Assembly (NCBI RefSeq): GCF_000020725.1
Contig: NC_011146.1
Location: 952,501-1,016,500, forward strand
Direction of reading: 5' to 3'
Origin: Citrifermentans bemidjiense Bem
GTDB lineage: Bacteria > Desulfobacterota > Desulfuromonadia > Geobacterales > Geobacteraceae
DNA: 64,000 nt
Position numbers and translations under genes: made by a program. This document shows positions 31,768 to 39,679 of the stretch, in pieces; the first letter of the stretch is position 1, and every line of letters begins with the position of its first letter. Below the pieces are notes generated by a model. The model saw only the letters and a list, made by a program, of their open reading frames with translations, ran no database searches and had not been told where the DNA came from.

Positions 31768-31801
31768 CTTTAACGATTCAGATAATCCGGGCGGTTTATA
31801 G

Positions 31802-32605
31802 ATGGCGGCAAAGATAGACAGGCAGAAGGTACAGGATTCCTTTCACCGGCAGGCGAACGACTACGACTGCCACGCGGTGGTGCAGTGCCGGGTGGTGGAA
31901 AAAGTGGTGGGGATGCTGCAAGCGCAGCAGCTTGCCCCTGCGCGGCTTTTGGACATAGGGGCCGGGACCGGCCGCCTGCTGGGGAGGGTGACGGAGCTCT
32001 ACCCCGAAGCCAGCGCAGTCGGCGCGGACCTCGCCCCGGGGATGTGCCGCGCGGCTGCCGAAAACCTCGCCGGAAAACGGGTGGAGATGGTGAACGCCGA
32101 CGCCGAAAATCTCCCCTTTGCCCCGGAGAGCTTCGACCTGGTCCTCTCCACCTCGACCTACCAGTGGCTCAGCTCGCTCGACCAGGCCTTCTCCGAGGCG
32201 AGCCGGGTGCTCGTGCCGGGCGGGCTCTTTTGCTTCGCGCTCTTCGGCGAGAGGACGCTGTTCGAGCTGCGCGATTCCTACCGGAGCGCCTTAAGCGGTG
32301 CCTCTGACCGCAGCCACAGTTTCTTTTCCAGGTCTGAAGTCGAGGAGGCCCTGGAGAGGGTCGGCTTTGCCGGCGCCACGGTAACCTCGGAACTGGAAGT
32401 GGAGATGCACCCGGACGTACCGGAGCTGCTCCGCTCGCTCAAGCGGATCGGGGCCGGCACCACCGCGCCGGTCGCAGCCAACGGGCTCTCGGAGCGCCGG
32501 ATCATGCTGGACATGATGGCGGCCTACCGCAGCGACTTCGGGCGCGAGGACGGGATACCGGCAACCTACGAGGTCATCTACGGCGTGGCCCGCAAAGCAA
32601 AGTAG
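31802..32605 (+). CDS. bioC: Malonyl-[acyl-carrier protein] O-methyltransferase
   Basis: A 267-aa class I SAM-dependent methyltransferase. The motif LLDIGAGTGRLLG (~50-62) binds SAM, followed by GADLAPGMC, NADAENLPFAPESFDLVLS and QWLSSLDQAFSEASRVLVPGG. The start FHRQANDYDCHAVVQ and the TYQWL segment are characteristic of BioC, which methylates malonyl-ACP so that fatty acid synthesis can extend it to pimeloyl-ACP. Its place after bioF and the BioH-like gene supports this. It starts 198 bases after bioH. The other bio genes (A, B, D) are not in this window. Confidence 0.88.
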   Translation: MAAKIDRQKVQDSFHRQANDYDCHAVVQCRVVEKVVGMLQAQQLAPARLLDIGAGTGRLLGRVTELYPEASAVGADLAPGMCRAAAENLAGKRVEMVNADAENLPFAPESFDLVLSTSTYQWLSSLDQAFSEASRVLVPGGLFCFALFGERTLFELRDSYRSALSGASDRSHSFFSRSEVEEALERVGFAGATVTSELEVEMHPDVPELLRSLKRIGAGTTAPVAANGLSERRIMLDMMAAYRSDFGREDGIPATYEVIYGVARKAK

Positions 32606-32649
32606 CACCCTTTTCCACTCCTCCTCGCCGTGGGGGGGCGGTTCCTGCT

Positions 32650-32670
32650 CCCTCTCCCTCTGGGAGAGGG
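32650..32670. repeat. Small perfect palindrome
   Basis: CCCTCTCCC-TCT-GGGAGAGGG forms a 9-bp stem with a three-base loop in the bioC-ettA gap. Similar units lie near 6024, 31607 and 49281, always next to gene ends. Confidence 0.5.
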
Positions 32671-32717
32671 TATATCTGGCAGGATGCAAAGCGGGAGCTT
32701 GGGAACCAGGAAAATAG

Positions 32718-32750
32718 AAAGGGGGCGCCCAATCATGGACGCCCCCTTTG
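32718..32750. terminator. Bidirectional terminator between bioC and ettA
   Basis: AAAGGGGGCG pairs with CGCCCCCTTT, with T-rich bases on both sides (TTTGTCGTTTC on plus, CTTTCTATTTTCC on minus). It sits between the convergent ends of bioC and ettA. Confidence 0.72.
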
Positions 32751-32774
32751 TCGTTTCAACTTGCCAGCCCCCAG

Positions 32775-34460
32775 TTACACCCTGGTCAGCTGCCGGTACA
32801 TGATCCGGTGCGGCTGGTCGGCCGCGGTCCCAAGGCGTGCGTGGCGGTCTTCCTCGTACTCGGAGTAGTTACCCTCGAACCAGACCACCTTGCTGTCCCC
32901 CTCGAAGGCGAGGATGTGGGTGGCAATGCGGTCCAGGAACCAGCGGTCGTGGGATATGACCACGGCGCAACCGGCGAAGTTCTCCAGCGCCTCCTCCAGC
33001 GCCCGCATGGTGTTCACGTCCAGGTCGTTGGTCGGTTCGTCGAGCAGGATGACGTTCCCCCCCTCCTTGAGCATCTTCGCCAGGTGGACGCGGTTCCTCT
33101 CGCCGCCGGAGAGCATGCCGAGCTTCTTCTGCTGGTCGGCGCCGGAGAAGTTGAACCTCGCCACATAGGCGCGGGAATTGACCAGCTGCTTGCCGAGCTG
33201 AAGCTGCTCCTGCCCGCCGGAGATCGCCTCCCAGATGGTCTGCTCCGGGTCTAGCGCGTCCCTGCTCTGGTCGACGTAGGCAAGCTTCACCGTCTCGCCG
33301 ATCTTGAAGGTACCAGAGTCCGGCTTCTCCTCGCCGGTGATCATGCGGAACAAGGTGGTCTTGCCGGCGCCGTTCGGGCCGATCACGCCAACGATGCCGC
33401 CGGGCGGGAGCCGGAACTCCATCCCCTCGACCAGGAGCTTTTCGCCGTACCCCTTGGCTACGTTCTCTGCCTCGACCACGACTCCGCCCAGGCGCGGCCC
33501 CGGCGGAATGTAGATCTCCAGGTCGCGCCCGCGCTTCTCGCTCTCGGTGTTCAGCATGTCCTCGTAGGAGTTGATGCGCGCCTTACCCTTGGCGTGGCGC
33601 CCCTTGGGCGACATCCTGATCCACTCCAGCTCGCGCTTCAAGGTCTTCTGGCGCTCGCTCTCGGTCTTCTCTTCCTGCGCCAGACGCTTCTCCTTCTGCT
33701 CCAGCCAGGAGGAGTAGTTCCCCTGCCACGGGATCCCCTGGCCGCGGTCCAGCTCCAGTATCCAGCCGGCCACGTTGTCCAGGAAGTAGCGGTCGTGGGT
33801 GACGGCGATGATGGTGCCGGCGTAGCGCTGCAGGTGCTGCTCCAGCCAGGCGACGGATTCGGCGTCCAAGTGGTTGGTCGGCTCGTCCAAAAGCAGGATG
33901 TCCGGCTTCTGCAAAAGGAGCCGGCAAAGCGCCACGCGCCTTTTCTCGCCGCCGGATAGGTTCGCCACATTGGTCTCCGGGGGAGGGCAGCGCAGCGCGT
34001 CCATGGCGAGCTCAAGACGGCTGTCCAGGTCCCAGGCGTCGAAGTGGTCCAGCTTCTCCTGCACCTTGGCCTGGCGGTCGCAAAGCTTCTCCATGTCGGC
34101 GTCGCTCATCTCTTCGCCGAATTTCATGTTGATCTCGTTGAACTCGTTCATCAGGTCGACGATTTCCTGCACGCCTTCCTCGACGCACTGGCGCACCGTC
34201 TTATTCGGGTCGAGCTGCGGTTCCTGTGCGAGATAGCCCACGGTGTGACCCGGGGAGAGGATGGTCTTGCCGTTGAACTCCTTGTCCACTCCGGCGAGGA
34301 TCTTCAAGAGCGAACTCTTGCCCGAGCCGTTCAGACCCAGGACGCCGATCTTCGCGCCATAGAAGTAGGAGAGGTAGATGTCCTTCAGCACCGGTTTCTT
34401 ATCGTAAAACTTGCTCACTCCGATCATGGAGTAAATGACCTTATTCGGGTCTAGCGCCAT
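32775..34460 (-). CDS. ettA: Energy-dependent translational throttle protein EttA
   Basis: A 561-aa ABC-F protein with two ATPase cassettes and no membrane part. Walker A motifs GLNGSGKSS and GPNGAGKTT, signatures [16 protein letters not shown] and [15 protein letters not shown], and Walker [12 protein letters not shown] and [11 protein letters not shown] are all intact. The EttA-specific tail ends in a basic segment ([12 protein letters not shown]), and the linker has [22 protein letters not shown]. EttA binds the ribosomal E site and gates the first peptide bond according to ATP/ADP. It is a single gene with its own terminator, unrelated to the flanking loci. Confidence 0.95.
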   Translation of the reverse strand: MALDPNKVIYSMIGVSKFYDKKPVLKDIYLSYFYGAKIGVLGLNGSGKSSLLKILAGVDKEFNGKTILSPGHTVGYLAQEPQLDPNKTVRQCVEEGVQEIVDLMNEFNEINMKFGEEMSDADMEKLCDRQAKVQEKLDHFDAWDLDSRLELAMDALRCPPPETNVANLSGGEKRRVALCRLLLQKPDILLLDEPTNHLDAESVAWLEQHLQRYAGTIIAVTHDRYFLDNVAGWILELDRGQGIPWQGNYSSWLEQKEKRLAQEEKTESERQKTLKRELEWIRMSPKGRHAKGKARINSYEDMLNTESEKRGRDLEIYIPPGPRLGGVVVEAENVAKGYGEKLLVEGMEFRLPPGGIVGVIGPNGAGKTTLFRMITGEEKPDSGTFKIGETVKLAYVDQSRDALDPEQTIWEAISGGQEQLQLGKQLVNSRAYVARFNFSGADQQKKLGMLSGGERNRVHLAKMLKEGGNVILLDEPTNDLDVNTMRALEEALENFAGCAVVISHDRWFLDRIATHILAFEGDSKVVWFEGNYSEYEEDRHARLGTAADQPHRIMYRQLTRV

Positions 34461-34599
34461 CTCTGTCGTTCCTCCGTTTTTTTATGACTTACGTTGCGAT
34501 CTCTTTGTTTTCGTGAGGCAGGGTAATGACTTGGTTAATCTGGCCATTCTTACATGCAACGGGGGCGCTGTGTCAACTCCGATTACCCAGAGTCGGTCC

Positions 34600-34628
34600 T
34601 TGACATTCTTTTCTTTGTATAGTTAAAT
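34600..34628 (+). promoter_or_regulatory. Promoter of RCC1 lipoprotein gene
   Basis: An exact TTGACA, a 17-base spacer and TTAAAT lie 36 bases ahead of the ATG at 34664. Confidence 0.6.
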
Positions 34629-34663
34629 CCGCCGGATCGATTAACCTAACGAGGGGTCTCTAT

Positions 34664-36028
34664 ATGCATACCTGCAGGCGTTTCATGTCCTATATCTGCG
34701 CCGGACTTTTGACAGCTGCGGCCGTTTCAGGCTGCGGCGGATCGAAGAAGAATGAGACCATTCCCACCACGGTAGCCATCTTCAACGCCCACAGCCTTAT
34801 CTTCAGAAACAACACGGCGATGACCATGGGGTACAACGCCTTCGGGCAGCTCGGCGACAACTCCCTGGAAAATCGTGCCGTGGCCACCAAGGTCTTCGGG
34901 CTGGGCCACATGACCGGCGGGGCTGTCGGCGCCGAACATACGCTCGCCTTCAGCAACCACACCAGCGTGGTCATGGCCTGGGGTTACAACGCTTACGGCC
35001 AACTGGGCGATCCGGCCATCTCGACCTCCGTCAACACCGCTTTCAGCTCGACGCCGGTTAAGGCGCAGTTGGAGCGTCCGGTCACCGACGTCGCCGCGGG
35101 GGGCTTCCATTCGCTGGGGGTAGCCAACGGCTCCATCTATGCCTGGGGCAACAACGACTACGGCCAGGTCGGCAACGGCGCCTTCAGCCCCAAGCAGACC
35201 ACGCCGGCGAAACTCACCAACTACACCGAGGCTTCGCTCAATAGCGCAAAGGCCGTCGCTGCAGGCGGGTACCACTCCGCGGCGCTTTTGAACAACGGGA
35301 CCGTCTACGCCTGGGGAGACAACAGCTACGGTCAGCTCGCGTTCAGCCCGAACACCACAGCGAAGAGCAGCATTCCGATGAAGGTCCCGGTGCCCGTCAC
35401 GACTGGGCAGGTGGAGGCGATAGCTGCCGGAGGGAAGTTCACCTTGGCGCTCGAGGTGGTGAGGGATGCCTTCAACAAAATCATCGGCCAGACCCTTTGG
35501 GGATGGGGCTTCGATGGCGTGGGGCAGCTCGGCATCGACCCGGCGTCGGCCACGCTTCCCAAGCGGCAGGCAGGGAAGAACGATACGGCCTATACCCGCA
35601 CCCCGGTCGCTGTTCGCAGCATTCCCACCGCCGATGGAACTACCATCGTGATCAAGAAGTTCGTCGCCGGCACCGACCACATCCTGCTGCTTCTGGGCGC
35701 CCGCGACAACGACGGCAGCGACGGATCCTGGACTGTGAAGGCGGTCGGCTACAACTACTTCGGGCAGTTGGGTAACAACATGGGGCTTTCGCCAACCAAC
35801 AAGAGCACCGAAATCAGCAGCTTCGAATTTGTGAACACCCTCAACACCAGCGGAACACCCGACCTTACCGGGGTCACCGACATTGCGGCATTCGGGCAGC
35901 ATTCCCTGGCCAAGGTGGGGGGCGTCTGGTACGGCTGGGGGAACAACGACATGGGGCAGTTGGGCAACCCCGTTCCCACTTCCTCCGCCGGAAACCCGAA
36001 GATTCCGGTGCTGGTGCAGGGGCAGTAG
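34664..36028 (+). CDS. RCC1-repeat lipoprotein
   Basis: A 454-aa exported lipoprotein (lipobox AVSG-C24). The mature part is built of RCC1/BLIP-II repeats, each ~50 residues with the signature WGxNxxGQLG: GYNAFGQLGDN, AWGYNAYGQLGD, AWGNNDYGQVGNG, AWGDNSYGQLA, GWGFDGVGQLG, GYNYFGQLGNN and GWGNNDMGQLGN. Seven such units predict a seven-bladed propeller, complete as a ring. Interspersed AAGGxHSLAL-type strands match. Function is unknown; surface binding or an unknown protein partner is an inference. It has its own promoter and a GAGGGG ribosome binding site region. Confidence 0.9.
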   Translation: MHTCRRFMSYICAGLLTAAAVSGCGGSKKNETIPTTVAIFNAHSLIFRNNTAMTMGYNAFGQLGDNSLENRAVATKVFGLGHMTGGAVGAEHTLAFSNHTSVVMAWGYNAYGQLGDPAISTSVNTAFSSTPVKAQLERPVTDVAAGGFHSLGVANGSIYAWGNNDYGQVGNGAFSPKQTTPAKLTNYTEASLNSAKAVAAGGYHSAALLNNGTVYAWGDNSYGQLAFSPNTTAKSSIPMKVPVPVTTGQVEAIAAGGKFTLALEVVRDAFNKIIGQTLWGWGFDGVGQLGIDPASATLPKRQAGKNDTAYTRTPVAVRSIPTADGTTIVIKKFVAGTDHILLLLGARDNDGSDGSWTVKAVGYNYFGQLGNNMGLSPTNKSTEISSFEFVNTLNTSGTPDLTGVTDIAAFGQHSLAKVGGVWYGWGNNDMGQLGNPVPTSSAGNPKIPVLVQGQ

Positions 36029-36176
36029 GAATAAAAACCAGGGGCGGGAAAGGGGCGGAACTCCTTTTGCGGGAGCGTCCTATTCCCCTGTTTTCCCTTG
36101 ACTTAGAGTTGCCAATTAGTTTAGTTTGACGGATTGTTTTCACCCCCCAAGGCCAACAAGAAAGGTTGCAGATTAC

Positions 36177-37655
36177 ATGGAAGAGTTGAGCGAACTGCTG
36201 CTGCAGAGAAGACGCAAGGTAGATGCATTGTGGGAGGCGGGTATCAACCCGTACCCGAACGATTACCGGCCGCAACACACCTCGGCCGACGTCCGCGCCG
36301 CTTACGGCGACAAGGAAGTCATCGAGGAAGAGCCGCAGAGCTTCGTGGTGGCCGGCCGCATATTGATGCGCCGCTCCTTCGGCAAGGCCGCCTTCGTACA
36401 GGTGCAGGACCGCAAAGGGCGCATGCAGCTCTACATGAAGAAGGACACCCTGGGCGAGGAGCTCTTCGCCGAGTTCGAAAACTACGACATAGGCGACATC
36501 ATCGGCGCCACCGGCACCCCTTTCCGCACCAAGACCGGGGAGCTTTCCCTCGCCGTCAGCGAACTGCGCCTGCTGACCAAGTCGCTCTTGCCGCTTCCCG
36601 AGAAGTTCCACGGACTTACCGACGTAGAGACCCGTTACCGCCAGCGCTACGTCGACCTGATCGTCTCCCCCGACGTGCGCGAGGTGTTCTACAAGCGCTC
36701 CCGCGTCATCCAGCTCATCCGCGACTTCATGACCAAGAACGACTTCCTGGAAGTGGAAACCCCGATGATGCATCCCATCCCCGGCGGCGCCACGGCGAAG
36801 CCGTTCGCGACGCACCATAACGCGCTGGACATGGAGCTCTTCCTGCGCATCGCCCCCGAGCTCTACCTGAAGAGGCTCGTGGTCGGCGGCTTCGAGCGCG
36901 TCTTCGAGATCAACCGCAACTTCAGAAACGAAGGGATCTCGGTGCGCCACAACCCCGAGTTCACCATGATGGAGTTCTACCAGGCCTACGCCACCTTCGA
37001 GGACCTGATGAACTACACCGAGGAACTCCTCTGCCACGTGGCCCAGGAACTTCTCGGCACCCTCGACTTCAGCTACGGCGGCGAGCCGATCAGCTTCCAG
37101 CGCCCCTGGCGCCGCTTCACCGTGAAGGAGGCGATCCTCGAGTACGGCGACATCGACGCGAAGAGCCTTGAGGACCGCGACTTAGCCTACGCCTACGCCC
37201 AGAAGATCGGGCTGGAACTCCCCGAGGACGTGGGGTACGGCAAGCTCATCACCGAGATCTTCGAGGAGGTCGCCGAGATCAAGCTGATCCAGCCGACCTT
37301 CATCACCAACTACCCGACCGAGGTTTCGCCCCTTTCCAGAAAGAGCGACCAGGACCCCGAGTACGTGGACCGCTTCGAGTTCTTCTGCGCCGGGCGCGAA
37401 ATGGCCAACGCCTTCTCCGAGCTGAACGACCCGCGCGACCAGAAGGAGCGCTTCCTGGCCCAGGTGGCCGCCAAGGACAAGGGGGACGAGGAGGCGCACT
37501 ACATGGACGAGGACTACATCCGCGCCCTGGAGTACGGGCTTCCTCCCACCGCCGGCGAGGGGATCGGCATCGACCGCCTGGTCATGCTCTTGACCGACTC
37601 CCCGTCCATCCGCGACGTCATCCTGTTCCCGCAGTTAAGGAAAGAGGCGAAATAG
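36177..37655 (+). CDS. lysS: Lysyl-tRNA synthetase, class II
   Basis: A 492-aa class II enzyme that charges tRNA-Lys. An OB-fold anticodon domain (VAGRILMRRSFGKAAFVQVQD, ~55-140) precedes the catalytic domain with motif 2 (FRNEGISVRHNPEFTMMEFY) and motif 3 (GEGIGIDRLVMLLT), and the lysine-binding ETPMMHPIPGGA. The ATG at 36177 was chosen because family alignments begin near EELSELLLQRRRKVD; an upstream TTG at 36126 is unlikely. AAAGG lies 10-14 bases upstream. The stop abuts the lolC/E start with no gap, so translation is probably coupled. Confidence 0.97.
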   Translation: MEELSELLLQRRRKVDALWEAGINPYPNDYRPQHTSADVRAAYGDKEVIEEEPQSFVVAGRILMRRSFGKAAFVQVQDRKGRMQLYMKKDTLGEELFAEFENYDIGDIIGATGTPFRTKTGELSLAVSELRLLTKSLLPLPEKFHGLTDVETRYRQRYVDLIVSPDVREVFYKRSRVIQLIRDFMTKNDFLEVETPMMHPIPGGATAKPFATHHNALDMELFLRIAPELYLKRLVVGGFERVFEINRNFRNEGISVRHNPEFTMMEFYQAYATFEDLMNYTEELLCHVAQELLGTLDFSYGGEPISFQRPWRRFTVKEAILEYGDIDAKSLEDRDLAYAYAQKIGLELPEDVGYGKLITEIFEEVAEIKLIQPTFITNYPTEVSPLSRKSDQDPEYVDRFEFFCAGREMANAFSELNDPRDQKERFLAQVAAKDKGDEEAHYMDEDYIRALEYGLPPTAGEGIGIDRLVMLLTDSPSIRDVILFPQLRKEAK

Positions 37656-38906
37656 ATGCCCTTCGAGCTCTTCATAGGGCTGCGCTACCTTAAGGCCAAG
37701 CGCAAATCGACCTTCATCTCCCTGATCACCCTGATCTCCGTGGCAGGGGTCGCCTTGGGCGTCATGGCGCTCATCATCGTCCTCGCCGTGATGACCGGGT
37801 TCGAGGAGCAGCTCAAGGAGAAGATCCTGGGGACCAACGCGCACATCGTGGTCCTTAGCAGCCTCGGGGCGGTACATGATTACCCCCAGGTCATCAAGAA
37901 GCTGGAAGGGATGGACGGCGTGGTAGCCGCCACCCCGTTCATCTACAACCAGGTCATGCTCTCCACCGGCAAGAACGTCTCCGGCGTGGTGCTGCGCGGC
38001 ATCGACGTGAAAAGCGACGCCAAGGTCACCAACCTCCAGAAGTCCATGGTCGAGGGGAAGCTCGACACCCTGGAGAGCGAGGTCGGGAAGACGCCGGGAC
38101 TGGTGGTCGGCAAGGAGCTGGCAAAGAACCTGGGGCTCTTCCTGGGCGACACGGTGGACGTGATCTCCCCCATGGGGAACATCACGCCGCTTGGCATGAT
38201 GCCCAAGCTGAACCGCTTCCGCATCACCGGCATCTTCAATACCGGCATGTTCGAGTACGACTCGACGCTCGCCTACGTTTCGCTCAAGGAGGCCCAGCAG
38301 TTCCTCGATCTGGGCGACGTGGTGACCGGTGTGCAGCTCAAGGTGCGGGACGTCTACAAGTCGGACCAACTGGCGCAAAAGATCAACCAGGAGCTAGGCC
38401 CTCCGTACCACGCCCGCGACTGGATGCAGATGAACAAGAACATCCTCTTCGCGCTTAAGACCGAAAAAAGCGTGATGTTCATCATCCTGACCCTGATCGT
38501 GCTGGTGGCCGCCTTCGGCATCGCCTCGACGCTCTTCATGGTGGTCATGGAGAAGACCCGCGACATCGCCATCCTGAAGTCGATGGGGGCGACCAGCCGC
38601 AGCATCATGCGCATCTTCGTCTTCGAGGGGGTAATCATCGGCGTCTTAGGCACCGCAATCGGCGTGCTGGGCGGATTGCTGGTTGCGCTCAACATGGAAT
38701 CGATCGTGACCGTGGTGCAGAAGGTGACCGGCTTCGAGCTTTTCAGCAAGGACATCTACTACCTGGACCACTTCCCCTCCCAGGTGATACCGTCCGACGT
38801 GGTGCTGATCAGCATCACGGCGGTACTGATCTCCTTTGCCGCGACGCTCTATCCTTCCTGGGCCGCCTCGCGCATGGCCCCCGCGGAGGCGCTCCGTTAT
38901 GAGTAG
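37656..38906 (+). CDS. lolC: Lipoprotein-releasing ABC transporter permease (LolC/LolE type)
   Basis: A 416-aa inner membrane permease of the MacB/FtsX fold: one helix at ~20-45 ([27 protein letters not shown]), a large periplasmic domain (~46-265), then three helices ([63 protein letters not shown]). It detaches triacylated lipoproteins from the membrane for LolA. Only this one permease gene is present, so it may work as a homodimer (LolF-like) rather than as a LolC-LolE pair. It starts immediately after the lysS stop codon and overlaps lolD by 8 bases. Confidence 0.9.
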   Translation: MPFELFIGLRYLKAKRKSTFISLITLISVAGVALGVMALIIVLAVMTGFEEQLKEKILGTNAHIVVLSSLGAVHDYPQVIKKLEGMDGVVAATPFIYNQVMLSTGKNVSGVVLRGIDVKSDAKVTNLQKSMVEGKLDTLESEVGKTPGLVVGKELAKNLGLFLGDTVDVISPMGNITPLGMMPKLNRFRITGIFNTGMFEYDSTLAYVSLKEAQQFLDLGDVVTGVQLKVRDVYKSDQLAQKINQELGPPYHARDWMQMNKNILFALKTEKSVMFIILTLIVLVAAFGIASTLFMVVMEKTRDIAILKSMGATSRSIMRIFVFEGVIIGVLGTAIGVLGGLLVALNMESIVTVVQKVTGFELFSKDIYYLDHFPSQVIPSDVVLISITAVLISFAATLYPSWAASRMAPAEALRYE

Positions 38907-39573
38907 CCTTCTCGAGGTGAAGAACCTCTACAAGTCCTACGGCGAGGCCGCGGCCAAGGTCGAGGTGCTGAAGGGAATCGATCTCTGCGTGGAATCGGGC
39001 GACACCATAGCCCTGGTGGGCCCTTCCGGCGCCGGCAAGAGCACGCTCTTACACATCATGGGGACCATCGACCGCCCCACAAGCGGCGAGGTGCTCTTCG
39101 ACGGGGAGCCGGTCTTCGCGCTCGCGGACCAGCCGCTCGCCTCCTTTCGGAACCGCTCCATCGGCTTCGTGTTCCAGTTCCACCATCTCCTCCCCGAGTT
39201 CACGGCGCTGGAGAACGTGATGATGCCGCTTTTGATCGGCGGCGAGAAGAGGTCCAAGGTCGAAGGGCGCGCCCGCGAGCTTTTGCACGACGTGGGGCTG
39301 GCCCATCGGGTGACCCACCGGCCGGGTGAGCTGTCCGGGGGGGAGCAGCAGCGCGTCGCCATCGCGCGGGCGCTGGTGCGGCAGCCCAGGCTCCTTCTGG
39401 CGGACGAGCCTACCGGGAACCTCGATATGAAGACCAGCCACGAGGTGCACGAACTGCTCTACTCGATACAGCGCAGTACCGGCATCACGCTGGTGATCGT
39501 CACCCACAACGAGCAGCTGGCGGCGGGGATGAACCGCACCATCCGCGTGGTGGACGGCAGGATCGTGGAATAG
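38899..39573 (+). CDS. lolD: Lipoprotein-releasing ABC transporter ATPase LolD
   Basis: A 224-aa ATPase energising lipoprotein release. Walker [10 protein letters not shown] (41-49), Q-loop [19 protein letters not shown], signature [16 protein letters not shown], Walker [13 protein letters not shown] and the H-loop VIVTHNEQL are intact, and the FQ-H-LLPEF segment is specific for LolD. The ATG at 38899 overlaps the permease gene by 8 bases; an upstream in-frame ATG within the permease would add non-family residues. It forms the Lol complex with the preceding gene, and its substrates are made by Lnt (19182). Confidence 0.95.
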   Translation: MSSLLEVKNLYKSYGEAAAKVEVLKGIDLCVESGDTIALVGPSGAGKSTLLHIMGTIDRPTSGEVLFDGEPVFALADQPLASFRNRSIGFVFQFHHLLPEFTALENVMMPLLIGGEKRSKVEGRARELLHDVGLAHRVTHRPGELSGGEQQRVAIARALVRQPRLLLADEPTGNLDMKTSHEVHELLYSIQRSTGITLVIVTHNEQLAAGMNRTIRVVDGRIVE

Positions 39574-39679
39574 CCGGAGCTCCCCTAAAGCAGGCAGGGG
39601 AGTCGATTCCGGAGTTGTCGCTGCCGCAAGGCGGTCGTTCTTAGTTACCTTAATTATTCACTGTATTTCTGGGGGCCCT

